A stretch of DNA of 64,000 nt from Rebecca billardiae RCC1528 (GCA_965240325.2 OZ251240.1:930001-994000), one strand, 5' to 3'; shown: positions 33,211 through 46,634, numbered from the stretch's first letter. Numbers and translations: made by a program. Notes: generated by a model from the sequence alone, not told the origin.

Positions 33211-36200
33211 ATGCGCGTCCTCGTGGCGGTGGCGCTCGGCACCTTCGTCACCCTCGCGTTGCTCAGCGCGTCTGACCCGGGTCTGGCCCACTTGCCTGCC
33301 CGCTCCATCGGACGTGCGCTCGCCTCGATCACCGGCACGAGCGGCGCGGACACGCTCACCGGCGAGGACGGTTCTGCAGCGACGCTCGCGAGCGTGTCGC
33401 CGAGCAATCTGTACAACGCCATCAGCGGCCTCGAGGGCGACGACGCGCTGTACGGTGGCAACGGCGGTGGCTCCGCCTACGATGGCCGGTTCGGCCAACA
33501 CGTCATTAACAACATCACTGGCGGCGATGGCCAAGACTTGCTTGTGGGTGGCGACGGTGGCAACTCCACGAGCGCGGACGCAATCGGTGGTACGGTTGAG
33601 AACTACCTCTACGGTGCGGGCGCGCGCGCTCGCCTCCAGCCGAGCCCCATGCGATCGCCGAGCGCACGCCGCGTACGCCTGACGCTCGATGCGCCGCCCG
33701 CGCCTCAACGTGCCCGTGCGCACCGTCGCGTGCGCAGGCGAAGCTGGAGATGACACCATACGGGGCGGGAGCGCAGGCAGCGCCGACCAAGCCGACAAGA
33801 GGGTGGACGGCGGTGAGGTACTGAACGTGCTCGACGGTGGCGAGGGCGCGGACACGCTCATCGGTGGGGATGCCTCCGAGAACGCAGCCGTGCGCAACTA
33901 CATCTTCGGCGGCAGCGGCGACGACACCGCTTCCGGCGGCGGGACGGCCGCTGCCGTCGATGCGGACTTCGAGCAAGCCTCCACGGTCAATAAAGCATAT
34001 CTCGGGGCGGGCAACGACGTCTTCGTCGGCGGCACCGTCGGCCCCGCCAGCGGCAGCGACGTCCCAGCGATCACGCCCGCGGGCGAGGTGTACAACCTTG
34101 CCCAAGGCGACGCGGGCGACGACCTGCTCATCGGCTCAGACGGCGGCAACAGCTCACTCGACGCGACCAGCAACGTGAACAGGAAGGGCGCCACCGCGAC
34201 AAACTATTTCTATGGCGGCTACGGAGCGGACACGCTCGTCGGCGGCAACACCGGGCACGTCACAGGAGACGGCGGTATCGGCGGCGACGCGCTAAACTAC
34301 CTGCATGGCTTTGCCGGCAACGACGTCATCAAGGGCGGCTCGAGCCCTGAGACAGGGCTGGCGAGTAAGGCGTACGCCTTCGGTGGCAGTTTGACGAACC
34401 ATCTGTACGGCGATGGGGGCGACGATGTCATCGTCGGTGCGCGCCGCGCCGCGCCGCGCCGCGCGCGCCCGTGCAGCGCCCGCCGCAGCGGCTGCCTGCA
34501 ACGGTCTGTCTTAAGCGTGCGTGCCCCCTTCCCCTCGCGCGCGCTCGGCCGGCCTCTTTTGCGCGCAGGCGGCGATTCAGGCGCAGCGACTGGCTCGTAT
34601 GCGTACGGCGCCTACGTCTACAACTACATGTGGGGTGGATCGGGCAATGATGTCATTCACCTCGGAATCGCTGGGAACTCGCACGGCACGAGCACGGATA
34701 CGGATGTGTATGAGCCAGCCCAGGGCACGTACGTGTCGAATGAGGTCTACGCCGGCGACGGCGACGACACCATCACCGACGGTGCGCATCGCGTGGCACA
34801 GCCCCGCACCTTCCCGTGCGGCGCCCAATCGCCAGCGCGCTTTGACCCGCCCCTCGCCCGAGTTCACCCGCCCCTCGCCCCGCCCCTTCCCCCGTGAGCG
34901 CGCGCGCGCAGACGGGCGTCATGGTGGCGACGCCACCGGCTCCTATGCCTACTTTGACACTGAGGTCACGTATGACCATCTGTATGGCGAGGGCGGCCAT
35001 GACACGATCACCGTCGGCAATGGTGGCGACGGGCGGGGCGACTGGGTGTACGGGCTGAACCGCTACGTCTACGCGCACGGTGGCAACGGCGAGGACACCA
35101 TCACCGTCGGTGGCGGAGGCGACGCCGCCGGCTACTACGCATACGGCGGCTATCTTGCGGCCTACCTGTACGGCGACGACGGGAACGACGTGATCATCGG
35201 CACGAAGGGCGGGGGTGACGCCGAGGGGTACGCAACGTATGGCGGCCGTTCGTACACCACCGCGTACGGCAGCGACGGCGACGACAAGCTCCTCTTCGGC
35301 GACGTGCACGGCGGCTCTGCAGACGGCGATTACGCGGAAGGCGGTTCCGCCTACGTGTACTACGCGCACGGCGATGCTGGCAACGACGTCATCGAGTTCG
35401 GCGACGCTGGCAACGGCACGAATGAGGGCGTTGGCGGCAACATGTATATCTACAGCCTGGACGGTGGCACGGGCGACGACCACATCACCATCGGCGGCGG
35501 CGGCGCTGGCCTCGGCGGCGATGGCACCGGCGGGAAGCTCGCCGCGACTGCCTACTCGCAGGGCGGCAGCAACACCTTCATCGCCGGTGGCGGCGGTGCC
35601 GCGAAAGACGCGGGGTACGGCGGTGGGGCCACCGTCTCCTTCCACTCGTATGGCGCCGGTGACGACGTCGCTCACTTTGGCGGCGGTGGTGACGCGACGA
35701 GTGCTAGTGGCTGGGCCTACGGCGGCAGCGCCTCCCAGACTGCGCACCTGTACGATGGCGTGAATGAGGCGACCTTCGGCGGCGGCGGCGACGCGCGAAC
35801 CTCCAATCCGACGGTCTCCTACGCCTACGGCGGCAGGACTGACACCTTCTTCTACGGCGGCGACGACCGCGACACGGCCACGGGCGGCGCGGGCGGTGCC
35901 GCATCGGGTACCCTCGCGTACGGTGGTCGCGCCACGCATACCTTCACGGGATACGGAGGCGACGACGTGCTGACTGGAGGCAGCGGGGGCCGTGCCAGCG
36001 GCTCGTATGTCGGAGGCGGCCACGTGTCCAACTACCTCTACGGCATGGATGGTGCAGACGTGCTCGTCGGCGGCAGCGGCGGCAACGCCGACGGTTATGA
36101 ATACTCGTACGGCGGCGCAGTGAACAACTACCTGAGCGGCGGCGCTGGCGACGATCTGCTGATCGGCGGCGATGGCGGCAATGCGACGGCTGGTGCCTAC

Positions 36201-36941
36201 GTGTACGGCGGCATCGTCAAGAACACGCTGGTCGGCGGGGACGGTGACGACCGCCTGATCGGCGGCAACAGCGGGTTCGGCAAACTCGCCGGCGAGGTGT
36301 ACAACGACCTGGACGGCGGCGCCGGGAACGACCGGATCGAAGGTGGCAAGGCGGCAGGCCGGCTGTACGGCGGCGACGGAGACGACTACATCATCGGAGG
36401 CGCCGGCGACGAGAAGATCTACGGCGGTGCTGGCTCGAACAGGCTGATCGGCGGCGCTGGGTACGACATCATCAAGGGCGGGCGCGAGTACAACTACATC
36501 GACACGCGCGACGGCGAGGTGGACAAGATCTACACCTATTCGAAGCAGGATGTGCTGCGGTACGACCCTGGGCTCGACATCATCGTGGGCTTCACCTCGC
36601 CCACGTACTGCAAGCGCGGCCCGTGGTTCCGCTGGTTTGTGAGTCCCCAATGCCGCGAGGTTCTGCGCAAGCGCATCGTGCGCTCGACGGGCGGCTACAT
36701 CTGCGACGCCTTTGACATCGACATCGGTCACCAGGGCGGCTGCGACGACGACCGCCGGCGCCAGCTCGCCTCCTCCAAGACCGCCGCCGAGCGTGCACAC
36801 CGGGCGGCAGCCGTCCTCGTCACGCTGAGTGCCCTCGTCGCCCTCACGGCGGCGGTAGTGATCATCGCCGCTCGCCGCCTCGGGCGTGCGGCTGCCTGGA
36901 CGAGCTCGGACGCCCAGCCTCTCGAGCCCATGCACGTCTGA
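33211..36941 (+). CDS. RTX-type Gly/Asp beta-roll repeat protein with N- and C-terminal hydrophobic segments
   Basis: Exons 33211-33613, 33738-34436, 34569-34781 and 34912-36941 (all phase 1) give 1114 aa. The start is the ATG of MRVLVAVALGTFVTLALLSA, a signal peptide or signal anchor. Residues about 40-1010 are continuous nonapeptide-like beta-roll repeats of the GGxGxDxUx type known from bacterial RTX proteins (GGEGADTLIGG, GGSGDDTASGG, GDGGDDVIVG, GGAGDDLLIGG, GGDGDDYIIGG), where Asp and Gly turns bind Ca2+. Many units are spaced by a Tyr-rich insert such as SYAYGGYV or YVYGGIVKNTL. A non-repeat domain with Cys residues follows (SPTYCKRG, SPQCREVL, GYICDAFDIDI, GGCDDD). One transmembrane helix (AAAVLVTLSALVALTAAVVI) and a short tail end the protein. 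No pore-forming or lipid-acylation domain is seen, so a Ca2+-dependent surface or matrix role is more likely than toxicity. Introns within repeats show it is a resident eukaryotic gene. Confidence 0.88.
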
Positions 36942-37154
36942 ACGGCATCTGCGCCAAGGCCCAGTCTATCTACGTCACATCTAATATCCATCACAGCAAC
37001 GACTTCTTTTTTAAAGCGGCCGTTAGCGTGTCCAGCGGCCAGATTAATTTTCGATCGAAAAATTACTATGCGCTGCGCGCGCGCCCCTAGGGGGCGGCGC
37101 GCGCGCGCGGCTGGTCCCCCCTGCATGCCCGCACCGTCAGCTGCCTGATTGCCG

Positions 37155-39991
37155 CTACCCAGCCCCGCTACCGTCGCGCGCGACATCCGCGCCGTAAATC
37201 ACCGTCACCGAGCGGTCCGGCGAGCGCGCCGCCATCAATTTGCTCCTGAGTGCCGAAAACTCCTTCTCCGGAAGCCCAGCCTCCTCGCGCAGGAGCTTGC
37301 GCGCCGTCATGCACTCCGCGATCAGGTCGATCGCGTCGGTCTCCGCCCTGCGCTGCCATTCGCGCTGCCGCTTGGCGTACTTCTTCAGCCAGAGCCGCCG
37401 CACCTTGTCGCCGAACTCCTCTGCCCACGTCGCAAGCGACACGCGGCGCACGAGCTGCGCGACCGTCGAGATGTGCGGCTCCGCCGTCGACTTCTTCCCC
37501 TCGGCGTACTCGCGGACGAATGAGTCGAGTGACTTGCGCGCGTGCACGAGCGGCATCGCACGCTTGGTCACCTGCACGAAATGCCCCTGCACCTGCTCGT
37601 CCGCGAGCTGCACGAGGCGCCCCCGCCGCCTGAGGCGAGACGCCGTCTGCGCCCGCCTCCGTGACCGCCCAGACGTTGAAGCGGAGCGGTGGGACGTTGT
37701 GCGAGCCCTGGCCGGCGAGGCTGGCGAGGCTGACGTAAGCGCCGGTGCACGCCACGATGGCCTTCTGCTCCTCCGCGTAGTCGGCCGCCTCGGCGCCGCC
37801 GCCAAAACCGCCGCCGGCCGCGCTGCCGCCTGCCGAGGCAGTGCTGCCACCGAGGCCGCGCTGCTGCGCGCCGCCGCCGGCCGCGCCGCCGCCGGCCGCG
37901 CCGCCACCAGCCGCACCACCACCCGCACTGTCAGCCGCGCGGCTGGCCGCGCCACATGCCGCGCCACCGGCCACGCGGACGCCAGCACCGGCTGTGCCGC
38001 TAGCCACGCCGCTGCCACTGCCGGCCGCGCCGCCCACGCCGCCGCCCGCGCCCGCGCCCGCGCCCACGTTGCCAGCCGCGCCCCCGGCCGCGCCCCCGGC
38101 CGCGCCGCCGGCCGCGCCACCGGCCGCGCGGACGCCAGCGCCAGCGGTGCCGCCAGCCACGCAGCTGCCGCTGCTGCTGCCACCAGTGCTGCTGCTGCCG
38201 CCCGCACCGGCCGCGCCGCCGCCGGCCGCGCCACCGCCGGCCGCGCCGCCGCCGGCCGCGCCGCCGCCGGCCGCGCCGCCGCCGGCCGCGCGATCGCGAG
38301 CGCTGTCAGCCGCGCCGCTGTCCGCGCCGCCGGCCGCACCTCCGGCCGCGCCTCCAGCCGCGCGGACGCCAACGCCAGCTGTGCCGCCAGCCACGCCACT
38401 GCAGCTGCCGCCCGCGCCGCCCGCGCCGCCGCCAGCACCCGCGCCCGCGTTGCCAGCCGCGCCGCCGGCCGCGTCCGGCCGCGTCGCCGGGCGCACCGCC
38501 GCCTGGCGCGCAGTTGTCGGGCGTGCCGCCGTCGGGCGCGCCGCCACCGGGCCCGCCATCGCCCGCGCTGTCAGCCGCGCCGCCGGCCGCGCCGCAGGCC
38601 GCGCCACCGGCCGCGCGGACGCCAACGCCGGCTGTGTCGCCAGTCACGCCGCTGTCGCTGCAGCTGCCGCCGCTGCTGCCGGCCGCGCCGGCCGCGCGCG
38701 GCCGCGCCGCCGGCCGCGCCGCCGCCGGCAGTGCCGCCGCCGGCCGCGCCACCGCCCGCGCTGTCAGCCGCGCCGCTGGCCGCGCCGCCGGCCGCGCCAC
38801 CGGCCGCACGGACGCCAGCGCCGACTGTGCCGCCAGCCACGCCGCTGCCGCTGCCGCTCGCGCCGGCCGCGCCGCCGCCCGTGCCCGCGGACGCGCCCGC
38901 GTTGCCAGCCGCGCCGCCCGCCGCGCCGCCGGCCGCGCCGCCGACCGCGCAACCGGCCGCGCGGACTCCAGCGCCGGCGGCACCGCCAGCTACGCCGCTA
39001 CCGCTGCCGCTGCCGCCGCTGCCGCCGGCCGCGCCGCCGGCCGCGTCGCCGGCCGCGCCGCCTGCAGCGCCGCCAGCCGCGCCGCCCTGCCGCGCTGGCC
39101 ACGTGCAGCGGCGGCAGCTGGCGGCGCCGGTCGCGGTGGGAGCCGGCCGCTCCGGATCACGTCATTGATCCCGTCGGCGTCCGCACTCCATAGCTCGGGC
39201 ATGTCCGAGTCCGGCCGCTCCGAGATGGCGATCGCCTCCGACGACGCGAGCGCAACACCCTCATAGTTGCGCACGATGGCGATCGTGGCCGCGCGCGAGT
39301 GCGCTGCGTTTGGCCCGTGTCCGCCGAGAGGAGGAGGACATGCGGCTGCCCGCGCGGGCGCGCGGACTTGCCGTAGTGCTCCAAGCGATCCAGCACGGCG
39401 CCCACGGCCTGCGCCCACGGCCGCGCCGCCGACTCGCTGCCGATCATCATCACGCCCGCGCCCGCGTGCTCGCGATTGCGCAGCGCGCTCTCACGTGAGC
39501 CAGCCACCGGCGGCGGGATCGGGTGGCGCATGCCCAGGTTGAGCCACGTCGAGAACTCTCGGGCTGGCGCGAGCCCACGATGCTCAGTGTGCGGTCCTTC
39601 TCGCGCGCCTAGTGCACGACGCCCTCGTCGTCGAGCGAGGTGAAGGCATGCAAGACGAGCGCGTCTCACGAGAAGAGCCGCAGCTTGGCTACACGCAGCA
39701 GGTTGTTCTTCTTCCGCTGGGCCTTGATGGCGACGAGGCTGTTGACGCTGCGCTTGACCTCCGCCAGGTAGTTCTCGTTCGGCATGATCGAGTGGTCCAC
39801 CTCGCTCGCGGCCTCGCGCGCGCGCAGCTTGAGCATCTCGTGCGGCTGAGCGCCGCGGCCATGCGCAGCCATGCAGATGCGGCAGAGACGTGGCGCCCGA
39901 TGCGTTAGGCACCTTTGCGATGCAGCTTGGGCTTCCTAGGCTTCGCGCAGGAACGCTTGCCCTTGCCCACGGTGAGCACAGCCGTCGCCAT
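37155..39991 (-). pseudogene. Degenerate element-encoded protein with Ala/Gly minisatellite
   Basis: The transcribed strand begins with a 28-residue basic peptide (MATAVLTVGKGKRSCAKPRK, 39991-39905). A protein-like segment follows (HEMLKLRAREAASEVDHSIM ... NNLLRVAKLRLFS) that meets an in-frame TGA and then a TAG. More pieces follow in shifting frames: FSTWLNLGMRHPIPPP, QAVGAVLDRLEHYGKS, IAIVRNYEGVALASSEAIAI and PELWSADADGINDVI. After about 1.3 kb of Ala/Gly repeats comes a long tail (FVQVTKRAMPLVHARKSLDS, WAEEFGDKVRRLWLKKYAKR, EKEFSALRSKLMAARSPDRS, VTVIYGADVARDGSG) ending at TAG 37155-37157. At least three frame changes or stops break it. The family is not recognised and no catalytic triad can be pointed out. 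Confidence 0.6.
37830..39110. repeat. GC-rich minisatellite inside the transposon
   Basis: About 1.3 kb of irregular GCCGCCGGCCGCGCC-type units with longer repeats of about 120-170 bp (for example GCCACGCCGCTGCCGCTGCC blocks). It encodes Ala/Gly/Pro in every frame on both strands. The long plus-strand frames over it are low-complexity artefacts. Confidence 0.9.
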
Positions 39992-40547
39992 TGCTGCGCG
40001 CGGCGAGCGCGGTCCTGCGCGGCCGTGCCGGGCGCAGCCGCAGCAAGTTAGTCTGATGCAAATTCCCGGTCACCCATGCAAAAGTAAGCGTTCCCGCTGC
40101 GCATGTGCGTGCATCACGAGTAACCCGCCGCCTGAATAACAACTCCGCGCCCCTCCATACACTTCCTGCATCCCCGCGCGCAGCGGCGTGCGGGCGGGCG
40201 CGAATTCGCACCGTGTTACGAACAGACCTAGCAAAGTAGATCGGTGTGGCGCGTCGGGACGCGGAGCGGGTGCGGGGCAGGCGGGGGATAGGTTGGGGAA
40301 CACCCGCGATTAGAGCACCGGTGGCGCAGCGGCGACGTGGACGCCGCCACACGCGCACGCACGGCGCGCGCTCGCACCGCGAGTCGAACGTCCGCTCGCC
40401 AAGCCCTGCGACGGCGTCCGTGCGACGCCGAGCGACGAACGCTCTCGGGATTTGGCCCGGACCACCAGATTCAGCCGTTAACGGCCGAAAATTCATTTGT
40501 TGGAGTTTCCTTAACGGCCGCTTTAAAAAAGAAATCGTTGCTGTGAT

Positions 40548-41904
<1,357 letters not shown>

Positions 41905-42004
41905 NNNNNNNNNNNNNNNNNNNNNNNNNNNNNNNNNNNNNNNNNNNNNNNNNNNNNNNNNNNNNNNNNNNNNNNNNNNNNNNNNNNNNNNNNNNNNNNN
42001 NNNN
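41905..42004. other. Assembly gap, 100 Ns
   Basis: Exactly 100 undetermined bases, a common placeholder for a scaffold gap of unknown length. It follows the point in the transposon copy that lies just ahead of the GC-rich minisatellite in copy 1. Confidence 0.99.
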
Positions 42005-42016
42005 CTCGTCACTGGC

Positions 42017-42050
42017 TACAGTTTACTAAGAATAAGAGACGCACACAGCT
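42017..42050 (-). repeat. Dispersed repeat A, reverse partial copy
   Basis: TACAGTTTACTAAGAATAAG followed by AGACGCACACAGCT matches the reverse complement of repeat A over 34 bp. It begins 12 bp after the gap. Confidence 0.85.
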
Positions 42051-42346
42051 TATGCAGCAGTACCGCCATTCTCAGCTGATTTACAGAATACGGTTGGTAC
42101 ACTTTGATACATTTATGAATAATACACCAACTCCCACCGAATAGATGTACCGCCAACTCATCGTCTCAAGATGACAAGAATGTACTGTCAACGTGTACCA
42201 ACGTCTCCTAAAATGTGCGCTGCATGCCAATTGAAGCAGTGTATAAATTCTACCAACGACTATGTACCAACATGTACGCCACTGCTGGTTACAGTTTATC
42301 CGACAGCAGCCTGCGATTCGGAGCTGATGGTACTGTCAAGTGCTTG

Positions 42347-42394
42347 TACAGTTTCCTACAAATAAGAGACGCACACAGCTCAGTCAGGCCAGAT
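42347..42394 (-). repeat. Dispersed repeat A, reverse diverged copy
   Basis: TACAGTTTCCTACAAATAAG, then AGACGCACACAGCTCAGTCAGGCCAGAT with three or four differences. This is the full-length unit in reverse orientation. Confidence 0.8.
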
Positions 42395-43478
42395 CAGTAC
42401 ACTATATATATGTGGCGTTATAGCGGAGCTATGACCGAGGGTGTCCGGCGGCAAGATAGGTGACTTGCCGCTGGTGGTCAAGAGCTCTCTCCCTCCAACT
42501 GCCATACAAGATCCTGCAAGTCCATTCTGCTGATGGTAACCAATCCAAATAAAAGTGCTCGCTCATTTTTGTACCAGCTCCCAACATCATCATATCTTGA
42601 GTGCGCATGCTGAGCATATCATATGAACGTCGTTTACCTACCGACTTGACGCGGCCTTCCTCTCATGCAGACCTCTCCAAGCTCAAAATTATGTACCCGC
42701 TCCTATCTACTTCGAACTCGACGGATCGTATCTGCTGAAAAGTAGGTGTCGGGCAGCTTCTCATTCCAACCGTCTGCAAGTCATCGACTGCTCATGTGTC
42801 GTTACTGCGCACTCACCTTCGGCGCCGAGCTATTCCGCATCGGCCCTGCTTGCTTGCTCATCAACGCACAGTGCCTCGTTTGCTCGTCGCGCATCCCGCC
42901 GTTCACCCCTGCGACCTCCGTTACTTGCTGAGCTTGTCAGCGGTCAAGGTCTGTGAGGCAATCTCGACTGACAGGGACCTCGCTGTCATTTGCTGGCGCA
43001 CCCGGCGCACAGTCTGGCACCGTCGGCTCAGTCGCTCTTCCCTATATATTATGACAGAGTACGGGTCACTGAGAGTACCATCTGGAATCGCTGATGACAG
43101 TACTACGCTTAGATATGTACATCACTCATAATCAGCGTCCTCGACCTGTTGGGTGGGCCTGATGCACTCGCCCGACGACGACGACGACGATGCGCCGCCG
43201 TTCTCATCACGCGGGTGAGAAGTCGCGCTCGAGTGTTGCTGATGATTGTCGTCGTCCACCAGCGTCGGAGTGAGACGCGAGTCCCGCTGGTGAGTGGTGT
43301 GCTCATGAAGACAGTACAGTAGTGACTCAGTGTACAGTAGTGACCGCCACTGGCCGTGACCTCAGATGACTTCATCACGACTTCTCAGTGACGCAACAGC
43401 CGCTGCCGAGCGACTCTTGCTCTAGATCTCGTCGGGCGGGTCTGCTTCGCCGGTTCGCGACCGCCCACCCGAGCCCCG

Positions 43479-44828
43479 ATGCGGCGCGGCAGCTGCGCCC
43501 TCGGCGCGGCGGCGCGGGCGTGCGCCCGGCAGCCGCGCGTCTGGAGGCGCTCGTTCAGCCTTGGCCAGGCCGCGCTCGGCCCAACCGTCCGCCACACCGC
43601 GCGCGCCCCGTTCGCGATCGGCGTGGGTGTCGCGCTCGGCTCAGCGCTCGCGTTCGGCGCGCACGAGGTGAGCGAGGGCGAGGCGGCGACGACGGACGGG
43701 CGGAAGCTGCATGAGGAGTACGAGGTGGGTGCGCGCATCGGTAAGGGCGCGAGCGCGATCGTCCGCCGCGGCCGCTGCCGCCGCACCGGCAAGGAGGTCG
43801 CCATCAAGGAGGTCCGCAAGTCGGCCGTCAACGCCAATCTCGTCGCGACCGAGATCGCCATCCTGCGCAAGGTGGGCGGGAACCCGCACGTCGCGCAGAT
43901 GCTCGACGTGTTCGAGACGAGCCACTCGTACCACATCGTCATGGAGCTCGCCAAGGGCGGCGAGCTCTTCGACCGCCTCGCGAACAAGGGCGCGTACTCG
44001 GAGCGGCAGGCGTCGAGCGCTGTGCGGCAGATTGCGGACGCGCTCGCCTTCCTGCACGCGCAGGGCGTGTACCACCGCGACCTCAAGCCGGAGAACGTGC
44101 TGCTCGTGGACGAGAGCGACGACTCGGACGTGCGGCTCGTCGACTTTGGCCTCTCGCGCGAGACCTCGGAGAAGAGCGGGCAGCAGTCGGCCGCGGGCAC
44201 GTGGGCGTACTGGTCCCCTGAGGTGCTTGAGGGGCGCAGCTCCGGGGGCGCGCCGCTCGACATGTGGGCGCTGGGGTGCATCCTGTACATCCTGCTCGTC
44301 GGGTACCACCCGTTCGACGTGGACGGGCGCGCGTCGGACGACGAGGTGATGATGAGCATCCGCCGGTGCAAGTACTCGATGGCGGGCTCCGAGTGGCGGA
44401 GCGTCTCCGCGCCCGCGCGCGACCTCGTCCGTCAGCTGCTCACGCGTGAGCCGGAGAAGCGCCTCACGGTCGAGGGGCTGCTGACGCACCCGTGGATCGC
44501 GGGCGGCGTGGCGTCGGGCGAGACGCTGCGCGGCTCCGACACGCGGCTGCGCACCTTCGTCGACGGCCACCGCCGCCTCCGCGCCGCCGCGTTCGCCATC
44601 ATGCTCAAGAACGCCGCGACCGTGCAGGCGAGCGGCGGCACCGAAGGCGGCGCGCTCGAGGCGACGCTCCTGGCGAACGCGTTCCGCATGTTCGACCGCG
44701 AGGGGAAGGGGTTCATCGACACGAGCGACGTGCGGCGCGTGATGCACGAGGACCTCGGGCAGGAGGTCGACGAGGAGGAGGCGCAGAGCGTGCTCACCGG
44801 TGACGACGACGAGGCGGACGGCAAGAAG

Positions 44829-44872
<44 letters not shown>

Positions 44873-46071
44873 GGCGCGCGGCGGCGGCGGCGGCGGCGGA
44901 GCGGCGGCGGCGGCGGGCGCTGGCGGCGGCTCGTCTGGCGGCGTCTTCTCGATGCTGAGGCGGCTGAGCAAGCCCAGTGGCGGCAGCGCCGACGACGCCT
45001 CGTCCAAGCGGCCGCCCACCTCCGTCGCCGCCGCCGCGGGCCCGGCGGCGCGCGTGCAGTACGGCGAATATCTCTCCATGATGGCCGCCACGATCCGACA
45101 GCGCTACGAGCCCAACGAGGTAATCTGCCGGCAGGGCGACCCGGCGGACTCGTTCTACCTGCTGCTCGGCGGCGAGGTGCAGGTGCTGATGAGCGCGCCC
45201 GAGCCGCGCGCCAAGCCCAAGGTGGTGGACAGGCTCCGCGCCGGCGAGTTCTTCGGCGAGACGGCGCTGCTGAGTGGAGGCACGCGCACGGCCACGGTTC
45301 AGGCAGGTAGCCACGGCGCCGAGGTGCTGCAGCTCTCGAACGACGACTTCGAGGCGCTCGTCGCGGGGTCGAGGCCCGCGCGCCGCGTCGGGGCCACCGC
45401 GGACGGGCAGCCCGCGCCCGCCCCGGCCGTCCTCACCGCGGAGGAGGGCAAGGTCAACGCCGCGCTCAACTTCATCCGCGTCGCGTCGCGCATGGAGAGG
45501 GTGCGCATCGATCGTGGCGAGCGCGTGTTCGCGCAGGGCGACAAGGTGCGCGGCACGCGCGACGCGCGCCGGCGTCGCGCCGGCGTGGGCATCAGCCCTC
45601 GCCGCTACTCGGCCTCCGCGCGCGAGCGTGCGCGCGCTCACGCCCCACGCGCACCGCCCGCCCGCCGCCCGCCCGCCCTCCCCGCGCCTCGGTCGCACGC
45701 GCGCGGCGCCCTTGCCGCGCCGCCACGCGACGGCGCATCGTCAGGCGGACAACTTTTATATCGTCGTCGAGGGCGAGCTGAAAGCCGTCGCCGATGGCGA
45801 GCAGGTGAACCGGTTCGGCCCGGGCGACTGCTTCGGCGAGATGGGCATCCTCAACAACGCGCCGCGCAACGCGAGCGTCGTCGCCGACTCGCCGGCGGTC
45901 TGCCTCACTCTCAAGGCGTCAGACCTGCTCGCGCTGCTCAAAAAGTCGTCCGCGATCAAGTCGAGCATCCAGGGGCTGGCGCACGGGCGCGAGCAGACCT
46001 TGCAGCGCTCGAGGACGAGCGCGGTGGACAGCAGCTCGGGCATCACCCCCGCCCCGCCTCAGAGGCCTTAG
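43479..46071 (+). CDS. CDPK-like protein kinase with EF-hand region and two cyclic-nucleotide-binding domains
   Basis: Exons 43479-45545 and 45745-46071 (phase 0) give 797 aa. The N-terminus (MRRGSCALGAAARACARQPR, then WRRSFSLGQAAL) is Arg/Ala/Ser-rich without acids, like a mitochondrial presequence, and is followed by a hydrophobic stretch (FAIGVGVALGSALAFGA). The kinase domain at about 82-340 is complete: IGKGASAIV loop, VAIKEV lysine, HRDLKPEN, DFGLS, and SPE for APE. One EF-hand-like loop (DREGKGFIDTSD) is at about 405; a second is reduced to YGEYLSMMA. A Gly/Ala run of about 45 residues separates them. Cyclic-nucleotide domains follow at about 540-630 (GEFFGETALLSGGTRTATV) and 657-760 (GDCFGEMGILNNAPRNASVV), each with the FGE phosphate-cassette core. 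Ca2+ and cyclic nucleotide control of one kinase is inferred from the domains; mitochondrial location is a prediction. Confidence 0.9.
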
Positions 46072-46634
46072 CGGTAGGCTCGGGCTGTCCGAGTCGGTGG
46101 ACCGGCACGAGTCCGCAACTCCGACTCCGTGAGTCCGTGTGAACTCCGCCGGCGCGCCGACCGGGCCGCCGGTCGGCGACCCAGGCCCAGCGCTTTGACT
46201 GCTGCGATGACAATATGATACTTGATAGTAGGCTGCTGGTTTACTTATATATTGATTACATCTATGAATGACGATGACGATCATGCTGGGGTAGTATGAA
46301 GCATGCCCTCGGGAATGAGTACGGGTCCGCGATGGCCTCATAGGCATAGCCCGTATGTCATAGCCATAGGCCCGATAGGGCAGAGGCTTCAGACTCTGAG
46401 GCGTCCGTCCGAGCGGCGAGCACGGTCCGTGTGACGCCGGGAGCCATCAACAATTACAAGCACAATTATAAATAACAATATACTACGATATGTACTAATA
46501 CTTTATTATCTTGCATCATTAATGCTGCCGCAAATTTTACCATTATTTGGGCGAGATTCAGCGAGAATACTAGTAGCGCACTGATGCTGCCTTAGCGCGC
46601 TGCTAGCAGTTGAAAATTACAAAATCAATACCTG

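Larger units (their letters stand above)
36990..40547 (-). mobile_element. DNA transposon with 36-bp terminal inverted repeats, decayed (copy 1)
   Basis: The left end (36990-37025) reads ATCACAGCAACGACTTCTTT then TTTAAAGCGGCCGTTA. The right end (40512-40547) is its reverse complement with one substitution. If the element begins at CACAGC, both ends are flanked by AT, which fits a 2-bp target duplication. The ends match neither a canonical hAT nor a canonical CACTA terminus exactly; CACTA-like is the closest guess. The interior carries a broken reading frame on the minus strand and a long GC-rich minisatellite. A second identical copy of the right part lies at 40798-41904 in opposite orientation. 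Confidence 0.75.
42005..43478. other. Intergenic region with two reverse repeat-A copies
   Basis: 1.5 kb, less GC-rich than average. Repeat-A remnants lie at 42017-42050 and 42347-42394 (reverse). A segment at 43147-43217 resembles 30462-30545. The promoter of the kinase gene should lie at its right end. No gene was recognised. Confidence 0.55.

Noticed and set aside
33211-36941. RTX toxin
   Set aside because: Only the Ca2+-binding repeat type is shared. No pore-forming domain, acylation region or type I secretion signal is seen, and the gene has eukaryotic introns and membrane anchors.
37240-39193. Long plus-strand Ala/Pro/Arg frames
   Set aside because: Low-complexity products of the GCCGCC minisatellite. 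The protein-like signal with real composition is on the minus strand.
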